A stretch of 64,000 nucleotides of DNA from Bolinopsis microptera (GCF_026151205.1 NC_087082.1:19182494-19246493), one strand, 5' to 3'; shown: positions 22,701-33,672, counted from the stretch's first letter. Numbers and translations: made by a program. The notes: generated from the letters alone by a model not told the origin.

Positions 22701-23440
22701 TACAGTCCAGGTGATAGGAGATGAGGAACAGACAGACAGTACAGTCCAGGTGATAGGAGATGAGGAGCAGACAGACAGTACAGTCCAGGTGATAGGAGAT
22801 GAGGAACAGACAGACAGTACAGTCAAGGTGATAGGAGATGAGGAACAGACAGACAGTACAGTCCAGGTGATAGGAGATGAGGAACAGACAGACAGTACAG
22901 TCAATGTTATAGGAGATGAGGAGCAGACAGACAGTACAGTCAAGGTGATAGGAGATGAGGAACAGACAGACAGTACAGTCCAGGTGATAGGAGATGAGGA
23001 ACAGACAGACAGTACAGTCCAGGTGATAGGAGATGAGGAGCAGACAGACAGTACAGTCCAGGTGATAGGAGATGAGGAACAGACAGACAGTACAGTCAAG
23101 GTGATAGGAGATGAGGAACAGACAGACAGTACAGTCCAGGTGATAGGAGATGAGGAGCAGACAGACAGTACAGTCAAGGTGATAGGAGATGAGGAACAGA
23201 CAGACAGTACAGTCCAGGTGATAGGAGATGAGGAACAGACAGACAGTACAGTCCAGGTGATAGGAGATGAGGAACAGACAGACAGTACAGTCCAGGTGAT
23301 AGGAGATGAGGAACAGACAGACAGTACAGTCCAGGTGATAGGAGATGAGGAACAGACAGACAGTACAGTCCAGGTGATGTTGGAGGAGACGGTAGTGACA
23401 GAGAGTACAGTTCACTACACTACTACCCCTTATCCACCAG
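19720..23440 (+). CDS. piggyBac protein exon 1: N-terminal domain + 86 acidic repeats
   Basis: Starts at ATG 19720. Residues 1-100 begin basic (MSKRRRGHKDKE), then give a compact segment (VKPGDRVSVPRDYF ... GRAYVKFDVDGKGVAIPV) that looks like a small beta-barrel; the fold is inferred. Residues 101-1218 are exactly 86 copies of VIGDEEQTDSTV plus Q, K or N. A short tail follows (VMLEETVVTESTVHYTTTPY). The frame ends at a TGA at 23449, but CCACCAG/GTAGGC at 23440/23441 is a good splice donor. The next acceptor, CCTTCAG at 23579, joins it in frame (phase 1) to the transposase. I therefore read it as the first coding exon of the transposase gene. It could also be a separate accessory protein if the intron is retained. 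Confidence 0.72.
20020..23373 (+). repeat. 39-bp coding minisatellite, 86 exact-length copies
   Basis: 3354 bases = 86 x 39. The differences I see fall at a silent GAA/GAG site, a codon that is CAG, AAG or AAT (Gln, Lys or Asn), and a GTG/GTT silent site. No indel or stop occurs. Each unit has four acidic residues. Antisense and alternative frames also stay open because 39 divides by 3, but only the + frame is joined to non-repeat coding sequence on both sides. Confidence 0.96.
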
Positions 23441-23579
23441 GTAGGCCTTGAAAATATATAACGGCTTTGTTTGCAGTAGCACTGTTAATAAATAACTTTG
23501 GCTTGTTCCCATATTACTGGTTTGACTCTTGCCTTGTATATATATTTCGATTCTTGACCTTAATAGAACTAACCTTCAG

Positions 23580-25547
23580 GTATTATCCGGTTAGTGAACA
23601 GCATGTCGAGAAAGTCGCCTAGAGTTGCTGCAGGAAAGACAGCTACTTGCTCTATGTCTGATCCCCCCTCAGTGTCTACTGTTTCATTACCACCAATTAG
23701 TAGAGTCAGCGCCAGGAATAAGAAGAGAGCTAAACTTGAGCCAGCGTTTTTGCCAATACCTAGCAAGAGACCCAGGAAGACCAAAGGAGATAAAGTAAAC
23801 GATGCCGTAAACTACCTTGAAGAAAATCATTGGAGCTCAGCACAGTTATTCATCTGCCCTCCTGCGATCGCAGAGCTGACAGACGAGGACTCAGGTGATG
23901 AAGAATCAAACGGCGGGGGTATCGATAATATGAACACTTGTCAGCTCGAGGCTGGATTTGAACTTGTAATTTTAACGCCCGAAGATGAAGAACTGCGGCT
24001 GACCAACGTTGTGGAAGAAGAGATTGACACGATCATCGAGGAGGTGACAGAGCCAACAGAGCCGACAGAGCGAAGTCAACCGAAGAGAAAGGGGAAGGCT
24101 CCTAAAACTCCGGAAGCTGTTGCTCGAGCTGTTGCTGAGAGAAAGAAAAGGGCCGCAGAAAAAGCAGAACTGGAGCGACAGCAAAAAAGGAACAAGTGGA
24201 AAGAGTCCTATGAGTTCGAAAATTCAGAGCTGCTCTGCAAGATAGCAGAATTCGAATGTCCAACGACAAATCAGGATCCACTGTCCCTGGCAACACTCAG
24301 TCCCATCGAGCTGTTTGAGCTGTTCTTCGACGAAGATGTTGTCACATTCATTTGTCAACAAACTAATCGTTACGCTCTTCAGAAAGGTGCAGACAGGTGG
24401 AATGATGTGGGTATCGAGGAAATGCGGTGCTTCTTTGGGATACTGCTCCTCAGTGGGTACAACCAACTTCCAAGAATGAAAATGTACTGGGAGCAAACAC
24501 AAGATGTTCACAACAACCTAGTGTCCGATGCTATGCGGCGGGATAGGTTTTTGGAGCTGCTGCGGTATATTCACTTTTGTGACAATGCAGTCCTTGATGG
24601 TTCGACAACAGACAGATGTTGGAAGATCCGGCCTATTTACAATATGTTACTGTCAAGGTTCCAGAAGAACGCTGTCCTCACCAAATGTTTCAATGTAGAC
24701 GAATCAATGGTGCAATACTTCGGAAAGTCTGGCAATGCCCTAAAGCAACGCATGCCAATGAAACCGATAAGAAGTGGGTACAAAGTGTGGTCTCTCAACC
24801 TAGACAACGGGTATATGTATAACTGCGAGATATACCAAGGAAAGGGGAGTCAGTCCGATTACCAGGTGGCATTTGGCCATGGACCTGGAGTTGTTCTCGG
24901 GCTAATGGATGATCTCCCCAAGGGAAACTACGAAGTGTACCTTGACAACTTTTTCACTTCAACGAAGTTGTTGTATCATCTCGGAAAAGAAGGTATAGGA
25001 TGCACTGGAACATTTAGTAGGAAAATGATTCAGTTCTGCCCTTTTCCAACCGATAACGAGATGGTGAAGGCTGGGAGAGGTATATTCAAGTCTTTTGTAC
25101 ACACGGACCTGAATATTCAACTCACCAAGTGGCAGGACAATAAACAAGTGATCATCGGCTCAAACTTTGACTGTGACACCCCTGCCGATACCTGTCAAAG
25201 ATGGTCTGCCGAGGAGAAGGAGAGGATTTCTGTTCCCCGACCTAAATCCATCACATCCTATAACACACACATGGGGGGAACTGATAACATGGATCAGGCA
25301 ATAAATGTTTACAGACCTGTCATACGGAACCGGAAATGGTATTGGCCACTCTTCTCGTACATTCTGCAAGTTTCCACGTATAATGCCTGGAAGCTGAGCA
25401 GGTATGCTAATTCTAGCGCCAGCAACACATTCCTCGACTTCATCAGAAGCATCGTCTGCCCCTACCTGACCTTGTACAAGACGACAAGGAAACGCGGAAA
25501 GACGAACAACTTGTACCCCTGTAAAGGAGTTGCAGCTCGGGTTCCTG
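23580..25547 (+). CDS. piggyBac transposase, catalytic exon (DDE)
   Basis: This exon carries the DDE_Tnp_1_7 catalytic domain. A low-complexity linker with a basic segment (QPKRKGKAPKTP) and a Lys/Arg/Glu-rich helix (ERKKRAAEKAELERQQKR) precede it. Then come MRCFFGILLLSGYNQLPRM, FNVDESMVQYFGKSG (first Asp at about 24698), EVYLDNFFTSTKL (second Asp at about 24943) and HMGGTDNMDQAINVYRP (Asp at about 25283 and 25292). These are the conserved acidic residues of piggyBac transposases, which excise at TTAA without footprints. Read alone, the first in-frame ATG is at 23603, but an acceptor at 23579 joins the exon to the repeat exon. The frame runs to 25618, but a donor at 25547/25548 gives a better C-terminus. 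Confidence 0.9.
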
Positions 25548-25672
25548 GTGGGTCTCCATTAAATAATAATCTTAATAAGTGTTGGTCCTTTCCAAATTTG
25601 TTTAACATTTCCGATTAACAGTACATTGCTTGTTATGTTTAATTGACTATTATTTAATTCAAAGACCCCCAG

Positions 25673-25833
25673 AAAGTGTGCGTTACGACGGGATAGGTCA
25701 CGTGATAAAAAGAACGATAGGGAAGAGAACGAGATGTGGTCTATGCAAGAGTAAGACCATTTACGAATGTTCGAAGTGTGCAGTGAAGTTGCATTCAAAC
25801 TGTTTTGCAGCATTCCATGGTAGTGGATCCTAG
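25673..25833 (+). CDS. piggyBac transposase, C-terminal cysteine-rich exon
   Basis: After a 125-bp intron (25548-25672, GTGGGT ... CCCCAG) the frame resumes in phase 1 and reads RVP/ESVRYDGIGHVIKRT, then the zinc-binding finger RTRCGLCKSKTIYECSKC followed by His and Cys in KLHSNC, with a stop at 25831-25833. This C-terminal cysteine-rich finger is standard in piggyBac transposases and binds the transposon ends. The join restores the expected PE.VR.DG.GH sequence across the splice, which is strong support for the intron. Confidence 0.85.
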
Positions 25834-26000
25834 TATGAGACTGGTTAAAATTATGGTCCGACTTCCGAGTGTGTTGTTATTGACCCAGTTTAAATATTTT
25901 GTTAAATTTTAATAACAAGTTTTTATTCTAGTATTACTATTTGACATTTGCGAACGTTTCATAACATTTTTTCTTATCAATTTCTTGACTTTGTCCGAGT

Positions 26001-26324
26001 GGGTCGTTAATGACCCATATGAAATTGATTTTTTAAAATTTCTGGTTGTTTAAGTATGATAATCACTCGCTAAGAAGCGATTCGGTACTTTTGTTTCCTT
26101 TTTTAGACTGTATGCAAGCAGTTACAAGATAATTTATAAAGATTAGCAAGTGTGCCGAGTGGGTCATTAATGACCCAATTTCAGTAATTTTCAATATTTT
26201 GAATCGCACAGTACTAACTATATTCTACATCATTTATTTGTTCCTTACGGCTTTGTTTCACGAGTAATATACGAAAAACAAAGTGGGTCGTTTGCGACCC
26301 GGACGAGTGGGTCGCATGCGACCA
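26001..26324. promoter_or_regulatory. Four palindromic GGGTCR....YGACCC sites, right subterminal region
   Basis: Sites begin at 26001, 26161, 26285 and 26309. The 26285/26309 pair mirrors the left pair at 18980/19004, including the intervening GGACGAGT (its complement on the left is ACTCGTCC). Confidence 0.65.
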
Positions 26325-26440
26325 TCGCTATATCTATGAAAGTAACGGAGATACAGATTAGCTTTTTTGGATATCTCATTTTTGCTGTAAAGTGACCTTG
26401 TGTGTGAAATGGCATTAAAATCGGCAAACTTTAAAACTCG

Positions 26441-26454
26441 TCGTCCCTAATGGG
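26441..26454 (-). repeat. piggyBac right terminal inverted repeat
   Basis: TCGTCCCTAATGGG, inverse of the left end, followed by TTAA. Confidence 0.9.
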
Positions 26455-26458
26455 TTAA

Positions 26459-27554
26459 TTATTTAATACAAAAAGAGTTGAAATAATCGATCACAATTCT
26501 CGAAAATTGCAACAGAAAGTCGCATCACAATTTTAAGTCCTTCCCCAGAAAGAGAAACACTCAGAGCTAAGTCCAAACTTCAGACCAAGAGACCCGACAC
26601 GTGTGGCCCCACTCATGACTATAGTAAGCAGTATTGATATAATTTTCTGGGACAGGCACCGTTAACTGTTAAAGTTTTAAGGTATCCTGGATCATCGACA
26701 ATTTAACCTCATTAATTCCGTTATCAGATTAAAAATATAGCACCAGAGCAATAGCCGGTTTCGTTCCGACCGGAAAATGTTATTATTATTAATGATTATC
26801 TATATCTATTTAAGGGTCAATTCTCAAAGAATATTCAGTACAAATATAAGGGACGAACAAATCTGGGCTGGTTAGATAATAGATTACGATCTGGTCACGA
26901 TAACGATCACGAAAATATTTTCACATAATTTATAAACTAACTGTCGTACTAGTATAGCGATGCTGCAGATGACTGCAGTCAAGCATTTAAGACGGCTAGG
27001 TTGGTGGTACAGCAGGCTGATAGTGTCGGTGGAATGTTTTTGTATGCTTATAATATGGTCATTGGTCGTGAGACGTAAAAGTGGGACAAAAGCTGGCGAT
27101 TTGTTTTATAATTAGAATGACTCAGTGATATCGTGAAAGTGATCGTGAGAGGTTTTCAGGTAGTTAGCAACAAAATATGTAAAATTGTAGCCAGAACTTT
27201 GACAGAAGTTGGAGAAGTTGTACCATATAATAATAAAACAAATATTTAATAAAACAAATATTTATTTTTACGGCACAATCAAACAATATCAATAATAAAT
27301 AAATCAGGGGAGGTTTGAAGAGGTTTCAAGTGCCGAAGGCCACTGCTTATCTTTAGGATTTGAGAGTGACCTGTGCTTGAAACCCCCTCAACCATCCACT
27401 TCGTAAGGGTATTCTTTATTCACAACAAACTTTCGCTTACATGTCAAAATTGTTGAAAGTTATTGCTGTATAATAGTTAGGGTAAAGATTTTTGGACTTT
27501 AGCCACCAGGTGAAGAGACCCAAATTAAAATATTGGTAAAATGATATTAAGCTC
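26459..27554. other. Non-coding AT-rich stretch
   Basis: No gene recognised. A short direct duplication (AAAACAAATATTTA, near 27236-27262) and a GTTTCAAG/CTTGAAAC inverted pair near 27322-27388 are the only structures I see. Confidence 0.5.
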
Positions 27555-27780
27555 ATTGGCATATTCGATCAATAATATTGAGATTTTCTGCTTCACCAAT
27601 ATAACCATATTAAAATAATATAATACTTTACTTAAACATTTAACAAATTCCTGCATGAGTCTGCAAGAAGGATTGCTTTCTCTTCATCTTATAACTTAAT
27701 TACATACCTTTCCAGCCATCAGAGCAAGAATTAGGCCTATCCCAAAAAATGTTTGATAATGCATTTTGTATTTACCTCCC
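27555..27780 (+). repeat. Dispersed repeat R2, uninterrupted copy
   Basis: About 220 bp (from CATATTCGATCAATAATA to TTTGATAATGCATTTTGTA) match 32222-32337 joined to 33500-33672. In the second place a hAT element splits the repeat. Confidence 0.75.
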
Positions 27781-27839
27781 ATCAAAGTGACAGTGAAATG
27801 GAAAACGAAATGCGTGACTATATTAATAAAGCGATGTAA

Positions 27840-27850
27840 TTGTTACAAAT
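27840..27850. repeat. Target-site duplication of LINE-C (left)
   Basis: TTGTTACAAAT, repeated at 30494-30504. Confidence 0.8.
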
Positions 27851-30493
27851 AAGCTACCCCGACATGATTTAAAATTACTGCTCGGTGATCTTAATGCTAA
27901 GGTCACATCGGACTGCAGTTCTATGTCAGGTGTCATTGGTGGACACTCGCTTCACAGCTCATCAAATGACAATGGTACCCGATTGTTTGACTTTTGCATT
28001 GCCCACCAACTTACCATCGGTGGCACTATGTTTCAGCAAAAGGACATACATAAAGGTACGTGGAGATCACCTAATAGTCGTATTGTAAACCAAATAGACC
28101 ACATCTGTATTAGTAAGACGTTTGGAGGCTCTTTGCTAAATGTAAAAGTTTGTAGGGGGGCTGACATTGGGTCTGATCAATATTTGGTAAGAGCACGACT
28201 GAGAATGAAGCTTATGTCAGTGAAAAAGAAGCAAGAACGTAAGCTCGAGATTCCTGCTATTGAGCATCTGCGTGATCATTCACTTGTTTCCGAATACAAT
28301 ATTGTTCTGAGAAACAAATTTGACTGTTTGGAATCTGAGGTTGACCTGGAATCAATGTGGGACAACTTCAAGACAACTGTCCAACAAGTTTCCATGGAAA
28401 TCCTTGGGCAAAGACCTCGAAAAAAGAAGGACAGGCACCAATCTCAGAAGACAAAAGAATTATTGAAGAACCATAAGGAATTTAAGCGTAAAGACCCTAA
28501 TTCGAACGCTAACAGGTCAGAGTATTCTAGATTGAATAAGCTCTTTAAAAAAAGTAGCAAGGTGGACAATAACAACTGGGCACGTAGAATGGCCAATGAC
28601 TTGGAAGAAGCTGCGAGAAAAGGTCAGCAACGTGGGTATGGCAGAAGATCAAATATCAATGTCATATCTGGAAAGAAGCAGAAGCAGTCAACTGCAGTTA
28701 GAGACGTATCTGGCCAGTTGATTGCCGACCCACATGCCCAGAAAGAAAGGTGGAAAGAGCACTTCTCTAGGCTATTGAACCCTCCCCCGCAAGAGGCCAA
28801 TATTTCTGACCTGGACAACATCCCTCCGCAACCCAGTTTTGACGACCTTTCCGATTCGGATGATGCTCCTACAAGAAACGAGATTGTTGATGCCCTCAAC
28901 AAATACTCAAGAATCATAAAAGTCCAGGAGTGGATGGTATCACCAACGAGCAACTTAAGTATGGACAGGATGGGTTGGTTGATCAACTAGTTGTGTTGTT
29001 CAAAAAAGTGTGGGAAGATGAGAAGATTCCTGAGGATAGGTACAAAGGTGTTATTATCATCGTTGGAAAGAAAGGTGACAACTCTCATTGCGCTAGCAAC
29101 AGAGGCATTACATTAAGATCCACAGCCTCGAAGCTCCTGCAGATGATACTCCTGCGGAGACTTAGCAATGGCATGGACAAATTTCTCCGGGAGAATCAAA
29201 GTGGTTTTAGACAGAATCGCTCATGTATTGACCAGGTTTATTCACTCCGCTGTATTATACACCAATGCATTGAGTATAATATCCCTCTGTTTATTAATTT
29301 TGTTCATTTCAAAGCAGCTTTTGATTCGATTGACAGGCAGTTCATTTGGAGAAGTATGCAGCACTACGGCTTACCTGACAAGTACATTAGAATTATGAAG
29401 GCGTTCTTCACTCACACAGTTAGTGCTGTTAGGGTCAATGGAGAGGTTACCCGTTACAGGTTGGTTTGATGTCAACTCGGCAAGGTGATATACAGGGACC
29501 ACCAGTCTTCAACTTTTGTTTGAATTTTTCGGCATACCTTATGGAACTGAACAAGGTCATTAGCAAGGGGGTTTTATTACAGCTGCCAGCCCCCGGGGTA
29601 GAAGAGAAACATCTCTTGGACACTGATTACGCTGATGACATGGCCATGTTAGATAACTCAAAAGAGGGGCTGCAGGAAACTACTGACCTTCTCTGCAAAT
29701 ACAGTGCCTATGCGGGTCTGAAGATTAATGCTGGCAAAACACAGAGCATGGTTGTCAGCAAAAGTGCATCGCAGAGGCCGTATTCTAAAGACGACACTAT
29801 GGACATCAATGTGGAAGGTCTCCCAATACAGCAGGTCAGCAATTTCACTTACTTGGGTGCAATCATCAGTGCGAATGGAACAATTGACAAAGAACTATCA
29901 GCTCGAATTCAAAAGGCCTCTGGGGCATTCTATCAGCTTAGCAGTATATGGTACAGTCGCAGCATCAAGACTCAAATTAAAATCAGGATTTACAAAGCGG
30001 TTATTCTCACTATACTGCTTTATGGAAGTGAGGTATGGAGTACCACACAGACGCAGATGAAAAGATTGGAGGTGTTCCATCATAGATGTCTGAGGAGAAT
30101 CCTGAAAATCAAATGGTTCTATCATGTATCTAATGCTGATGTACTTAAGCGGGCTAACATCACCACTGTTGATACTTTCGTACGAGCAGCTAGACTCCGG
30201 TGGTTTGGCCATGTGGTGAGGATGCCAGAAGAAAGAATACCCAACTATCTTCTGCACTGGATCCCAAAGCATGGTAAAAGGTCAAGAGGTAGACCTCGGA
30301 AAAACTGGTTGCCATGTGTCCGGGAAGATGCAGCAATCTTCACAGGTGTCGATAACATCACGATAGAAGATGCAGAACAACAAGCTACAGACAGGGTTCA
30401 CTGGAGAGATCTAATACACCGGAGAAAAGAGTTACTATGTGGTGCAGGACACTCCAACGACTAGGAGGAGACCTTTTCAAGTACAAGTACAAG
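27851..30493 (+). mobile_element. LINE-C, 5'-truncated, with target duplication
   Basis: A 2.64-kb LINE copy lies between 11-bp direct repeats (TTGTTACAAAT). It begins inside the endonuclease domain and ends in a short tandem tail (AAGTACAAGTACAAG, 30479-30493). The tail type and the C-terminal protein motifs match LINE-B. Confidence 0.88.
27857..30464 (+). pseudogene. LINE-C endonuclease/RT, two frameshifts
   Basis: The protein reads in three successive frames: about 27857-28930, 28930-29469 and 29466-30464. Domains in order: end of the endonuclease (LLLGDLNAKV, NQIDHICISK, and GSDQYLVRARL, where Gln replaces the catalytic His), a basic linker, RT (MDGITNEQLKYG, GKKGDNSHCASNRGITLRS, NQSGFRQNRSC, FKAAFDSIDRQF, TRQGDIQGPPVFN, TDYADDMAMLDN) and the C-terminal tail (RLRWFGHVVRMPE, RSRGRPRKNW). 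The frameshifts and the His-to-Gln change mark it as dead. Confidence 0.87.
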
Positions 30494-30504
30494 TTGTTAC
30501 AAAT
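30494..30504. repeat. Target-site duplication of LINE-C (right)
   Basis: TTGTTACAAAT. Confidence 0.8.
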
Positions 30505-30532
30505 GGAGATTGAAAAAAGAAAAAACACTTTA

Positions 30533-31691
30533 CCATATCGGACCTTATTTGGACGGACATTAATTGAACGCTGGAGGCCCTAACGTTCATCTTAATGTCC
30601 GTTCTAAAAAAAGTCCGTTCATTTAAGGTCCGTCCAAGTTGAAGTCCGTTGAATTTTTTTCAAAAGTTTTTCCACTTCGAACTTTTTGTCCAGAATATGA
30701 CAACTATGAGAACTTTATTGTGCCGTAAGTTAACGACGGAAAGGTTCTCCTTGGTCTGCCGGAGGCACAGAAAACTCTACTACTACTAGTATATGATGTT
30801 TTCAAGGGTCACTTTGCGGAAAAAGTCAACGAAATTATGGCACTCAACAACATAGTTCATGAGCTAGTCCCCGCCAACATGACAAACTTGTTCCAGCCTC
30901 TAGAAATTAGGGTAAATCGTGTTGCCAAGGACATTGTCTGACGCTGTTATAGTTCATATTTGTTTATTGAAATCTTTCAATTATTATCATCAGAATTTAT
31001 TACAATATCAATGTTGTATAGAATTTCTAAAAATGGACTAGAGAAACCAAGAAATGCCTTGACAAGTGTACAGCGATGATAACAATCAGGGGACACCAAT
31101 ACACCCAAATAACCAAACAAAAGGCCTCGAGAGACCTGATGAAAAGTCAAGCAATTACATTGGGCCCCAAGTGCAGAAGGAGAAAAATGGGCAAATAATA
31201 CGAGCTGTGACCTTAGGAGGCATTACTCAGGGGAGGTAATGAAACAGTGCTAGGAAAGCACCACGTGATGTCAAGGTTAACCTAAAGTTGTCTAAGATAA
31301 AAACCACTTCACGCCGAATGGGTGGTAAAAGTTAACACTGAAATGCAGGACCGGGGTAGTTTGATAAAAAAGGTTTCCATAAAGCTAGAAATCACTGATG
31401 CTTTAAGCATGGACTATTTCATGCACAAAATCCCATTTGATGAAGATGATATGTGATATTAGACACTGATCATGTACACATATTTTAATATTTTTACTGC
31501 TTAACGACTGCTTTTCTTACTTACTGGATAAAAAATGGATTTAAAAATCGTTTGCTGAAATAATAAAACGTTTAAAAAAATGAAAAAATTCGGATTTTTG
31601 ATAGTTTTGAATGCCTTCTAGCGTTCATATTAATGTCCGTTCATAATTATGTCCGTTCATTTGATGTCCGTCCAAATGAGGTCCGATAAGG
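30533..31691 (+). mobile_element. pogo/Tigger-type DNA transposon, deletion derivative
   Basis: Inverted termini of about 40 bp, with CC(A/T)TATCGGACCT at the outer edge followed by ATTTGGACGGACAT, flanked by TA on both sides. Subterminal GTCCGTTCAT-like motifs repeat near both ends. An internal fragment encodes the second half of a DDE_1 catalytic core. Confidence 0.82.
30756..30941 (+). pseudogene. pogo/Tigger DDE_1 transposase fragment
   Basis: About 61 codons read LPEAQKTLLLLVYDVFKGHF, then NNIVHELVPANMTNLFQPLE, ending at TGA 30939-30941. This is the middle of the DDE_1 domain of CENP-B/Tigger/pogo transposases: the second catalytic Asp in the VYD.F.GH block and the T.L.QPL.. block. The N-terminal DNA-binding region and the rest of the catalytic core are missing. 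Confidence 0.75.
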
Positions 31692-31693
31692 TA

Positions 31694-32215
31694 TTATAAT
31701 ACTATAATAGGCACTGAGAAATTCTTAACATATATGTTACGTAATATTTTACATTCCAGAAAATAATACTCAGTCACGGATAAAATATCTAAATAAATAA
31801 TAAATATTATTATCATGGCATCAGGAATTACGATCATGAACATGATGATCGTGACCTCAAGACTTTTAATCGCTAGAATTGCAGATCGCCTGATCAACTG
31901 TGGCCTAGCACTTCAGCAATATTGATATCATATAAAGCCATCATAGGGTGATCACCGACAACTGAACCTGCAATAATATTAATTGAACCTAGTTCCCACT
32001 AACCTATCAGCTTAATTAGTTAGGGTTAGGGTTATCATATTTTGTGATGAGAAAAGGACGAACGACTCGGAGACTTGAACCGGCTTTCGAGGGCCAAATT
32101 AAAACCTATAATTCGATTGAAAATAAAGCGACAGAGATAATAGCTGGACCGTCCCAATCGAGCAAGGGACTGGGGAGACTGGAAAACTGTTTACATAGAC
32201 AGCATATTTACTATT
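31694..32215. other. Non-coding AT-rich stretch
   Basis: Nothing recognised apart from two telomere-like TTAGGG units near 32020. Confidence 0.5.
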
Positions 32216-32337
32216 TAGCATAACATATTCGATCAATAATATGAGATTTTCTGCTTCACCAATAGTTACAACCATATTAAAATGACCTAATACTTTATTT
32301 AAACATTTAACGAATTCCTGCACGAGTCTGCACGAAG

Positions 32338-33499
32338 CAAGGTCAAAAGAAAATCGCGGCACGTGCGGAAACTTCACAACTTCCCTAAAACTTAGACATA
32401 AAAACTTAGACCACTAAACATAAGTTTACCACTAGACATTATGGTCTGCCCACACTACGCCTCTATTCCCCGAATGTCTGCCCACACTACGCCATGTTTT
32501 GACGGGCCACATGGCGTGGGTCAAAAAAACCGGATTCACACAACGAGGCGCGTAGTGTGGGCAGGCCCTAAAGTTAACCACTAGACACCCCAATCAATGT
32601 CTGGAAAACTGCAAACATTCAGAAGACGATACATAGAGGCCCTTTTCTGAACAAAGGTACAGATGAGGAAATAACATAATACGTATATGTACGCCAAATG
32701 TGTTTGGCATAAGGTTAGTTAATCTGTTAAGTGAGAACTGGGAACTATCTACTTTTAAGGCAGCTGCCTCGTGGCTGAAAGCCAGGTAGAGCTATTAAAG
32801 TTCTGAAATGTCTACTTATACAGGTTTTTTACTTACGGCTTCCGATATCGCATTAACCCTCGAGGAGTTAATCTGTTAAGTGAGAATTGGAACAATGATA
32901 ACAATTAACATTGATCAATTGTTAGGACAATTAATCTACATTATAACTGTATAACATACCTTTGCGAACACAATATGGACAAAAACTCAGGGTATTGCCT
33001 CACTTTAATATAAGCCAAGTACAAATGCGCGGCTGCATATTGTGACTTTCACCCCGACACCACTGAGTGAAACGATGATGGGGATCACGACGTGATGCAA
33101 TGAGTGATTGAGGGTAAAGGAAATAATATTTCAAATATTTCTACGAACATATCATTAGTAAAACAACTTATACAAAGGATCCCACAATGCTGGCAACATG
33201 CCACCACCTCTAATTAGTAGCCCACAAAAAGCCAGCTGCAAAATTTGCCACTACTCGATAGAATTAAAAATGTTAAGTAATTTAAACTTCATTCTGTCCG
33301 ATAACCATAACGATAATATGCCCTAGGACTACTCGTTCCAGAATCACGTGCCGAAGAACAACTAGTTCACTTGAAGAGCCGAGGAAATGTTTGCGAATCA
33401 GCCGCGATTTTCGAGATTTTTGCCGCGATTTTGCCTAGTTTGGCTTGTCGCGGAGCCGCGATTTTTGTCCTAAATAATCGCTATTTTCTTTTGTCCTTG
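32338..33499. mobile_element. Non-autonomous hAT element
   Basis: A 1162-bp insert with termini CAAGG(T/A)CAAAAGAAAAT and a perfect 8-bp target duplication GCACGAAG (32330-32337 and 33500-33507). The CAAGG ends and the 8-bp duplication are hAT hallmarks. It has no transposase frame. Subterminal regions are rich in CGCGATTTT-type motifs. A second member lies at about 61935-62880. Confidence 0.88.
32443..32567. mobile_element. Small MITE-like inverted repeat inside the hAT element
   Basis: About 125 bp with near-perfect inverted ends GG(T/C)CTGCCCACACTACGC. A second internal copy of CTGCCCACACTACGCC begins at 32477. No clear target duplication. Confidence 0.5.
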
Positions 33500-33672
33500 G
33501 CACGAAGGATTGCTTTCTCTTTATCTTATAACTTAATTACATACCTATTACCTTTCCTATCCAGCCATCTATGCAAGGCTGCAAGCCATACGAGTTTCAG
33601 GTTCAGAGCAAGAAACTTGTTACTACTGACGATCTAATAATCCCAAAAAGTGTTTGATAATGCATTTTGTAT

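Larger units (their letters stand above)
18621..26458 (+). mobile_element. Complete piggyBac transposon with target duplications
   Basis: The element spans 18625-26454 (7.83 kb). It is flanked by TTAA on both sides (18621-18624 and 26455-26458), the target duplication typical of piggyBac. The ends share the 14-bp inverted repeat CCCATTAGGGACGA. Inside are a 5' region with five palindromic sites, a long repeat exon, the transposase exons, and a 3' region with four palindromic sites. The element is several times longer than typical piggyBac transposons (2-4 kb), mostly because of the 3.35-kb coding repeat. Confidence 0.93.
32222..33672 (+). repeat. Dispersed repeat R2, copy split by a hAT element
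   Basis: The two halves, 32222-32337 and 33500-33672, together match 27555-27780. The join point is exactly at the hAT target duplication GCACGAAG. Confidence 0.75.

Noticed and set aside
19824-23415. Two antisense frames of more than 1100 codons across the 39-bp repeat
   Set aside because: They are open only because the unit length is a multiple of 3; the + frame has coding sequence and splice joins on both sides.
27322-27388. Possible small structured RNA (GTTTCAAG/CTTGAAAC pair)
   Set aside because: The stem is short and I see no promoter or known RNA motif.
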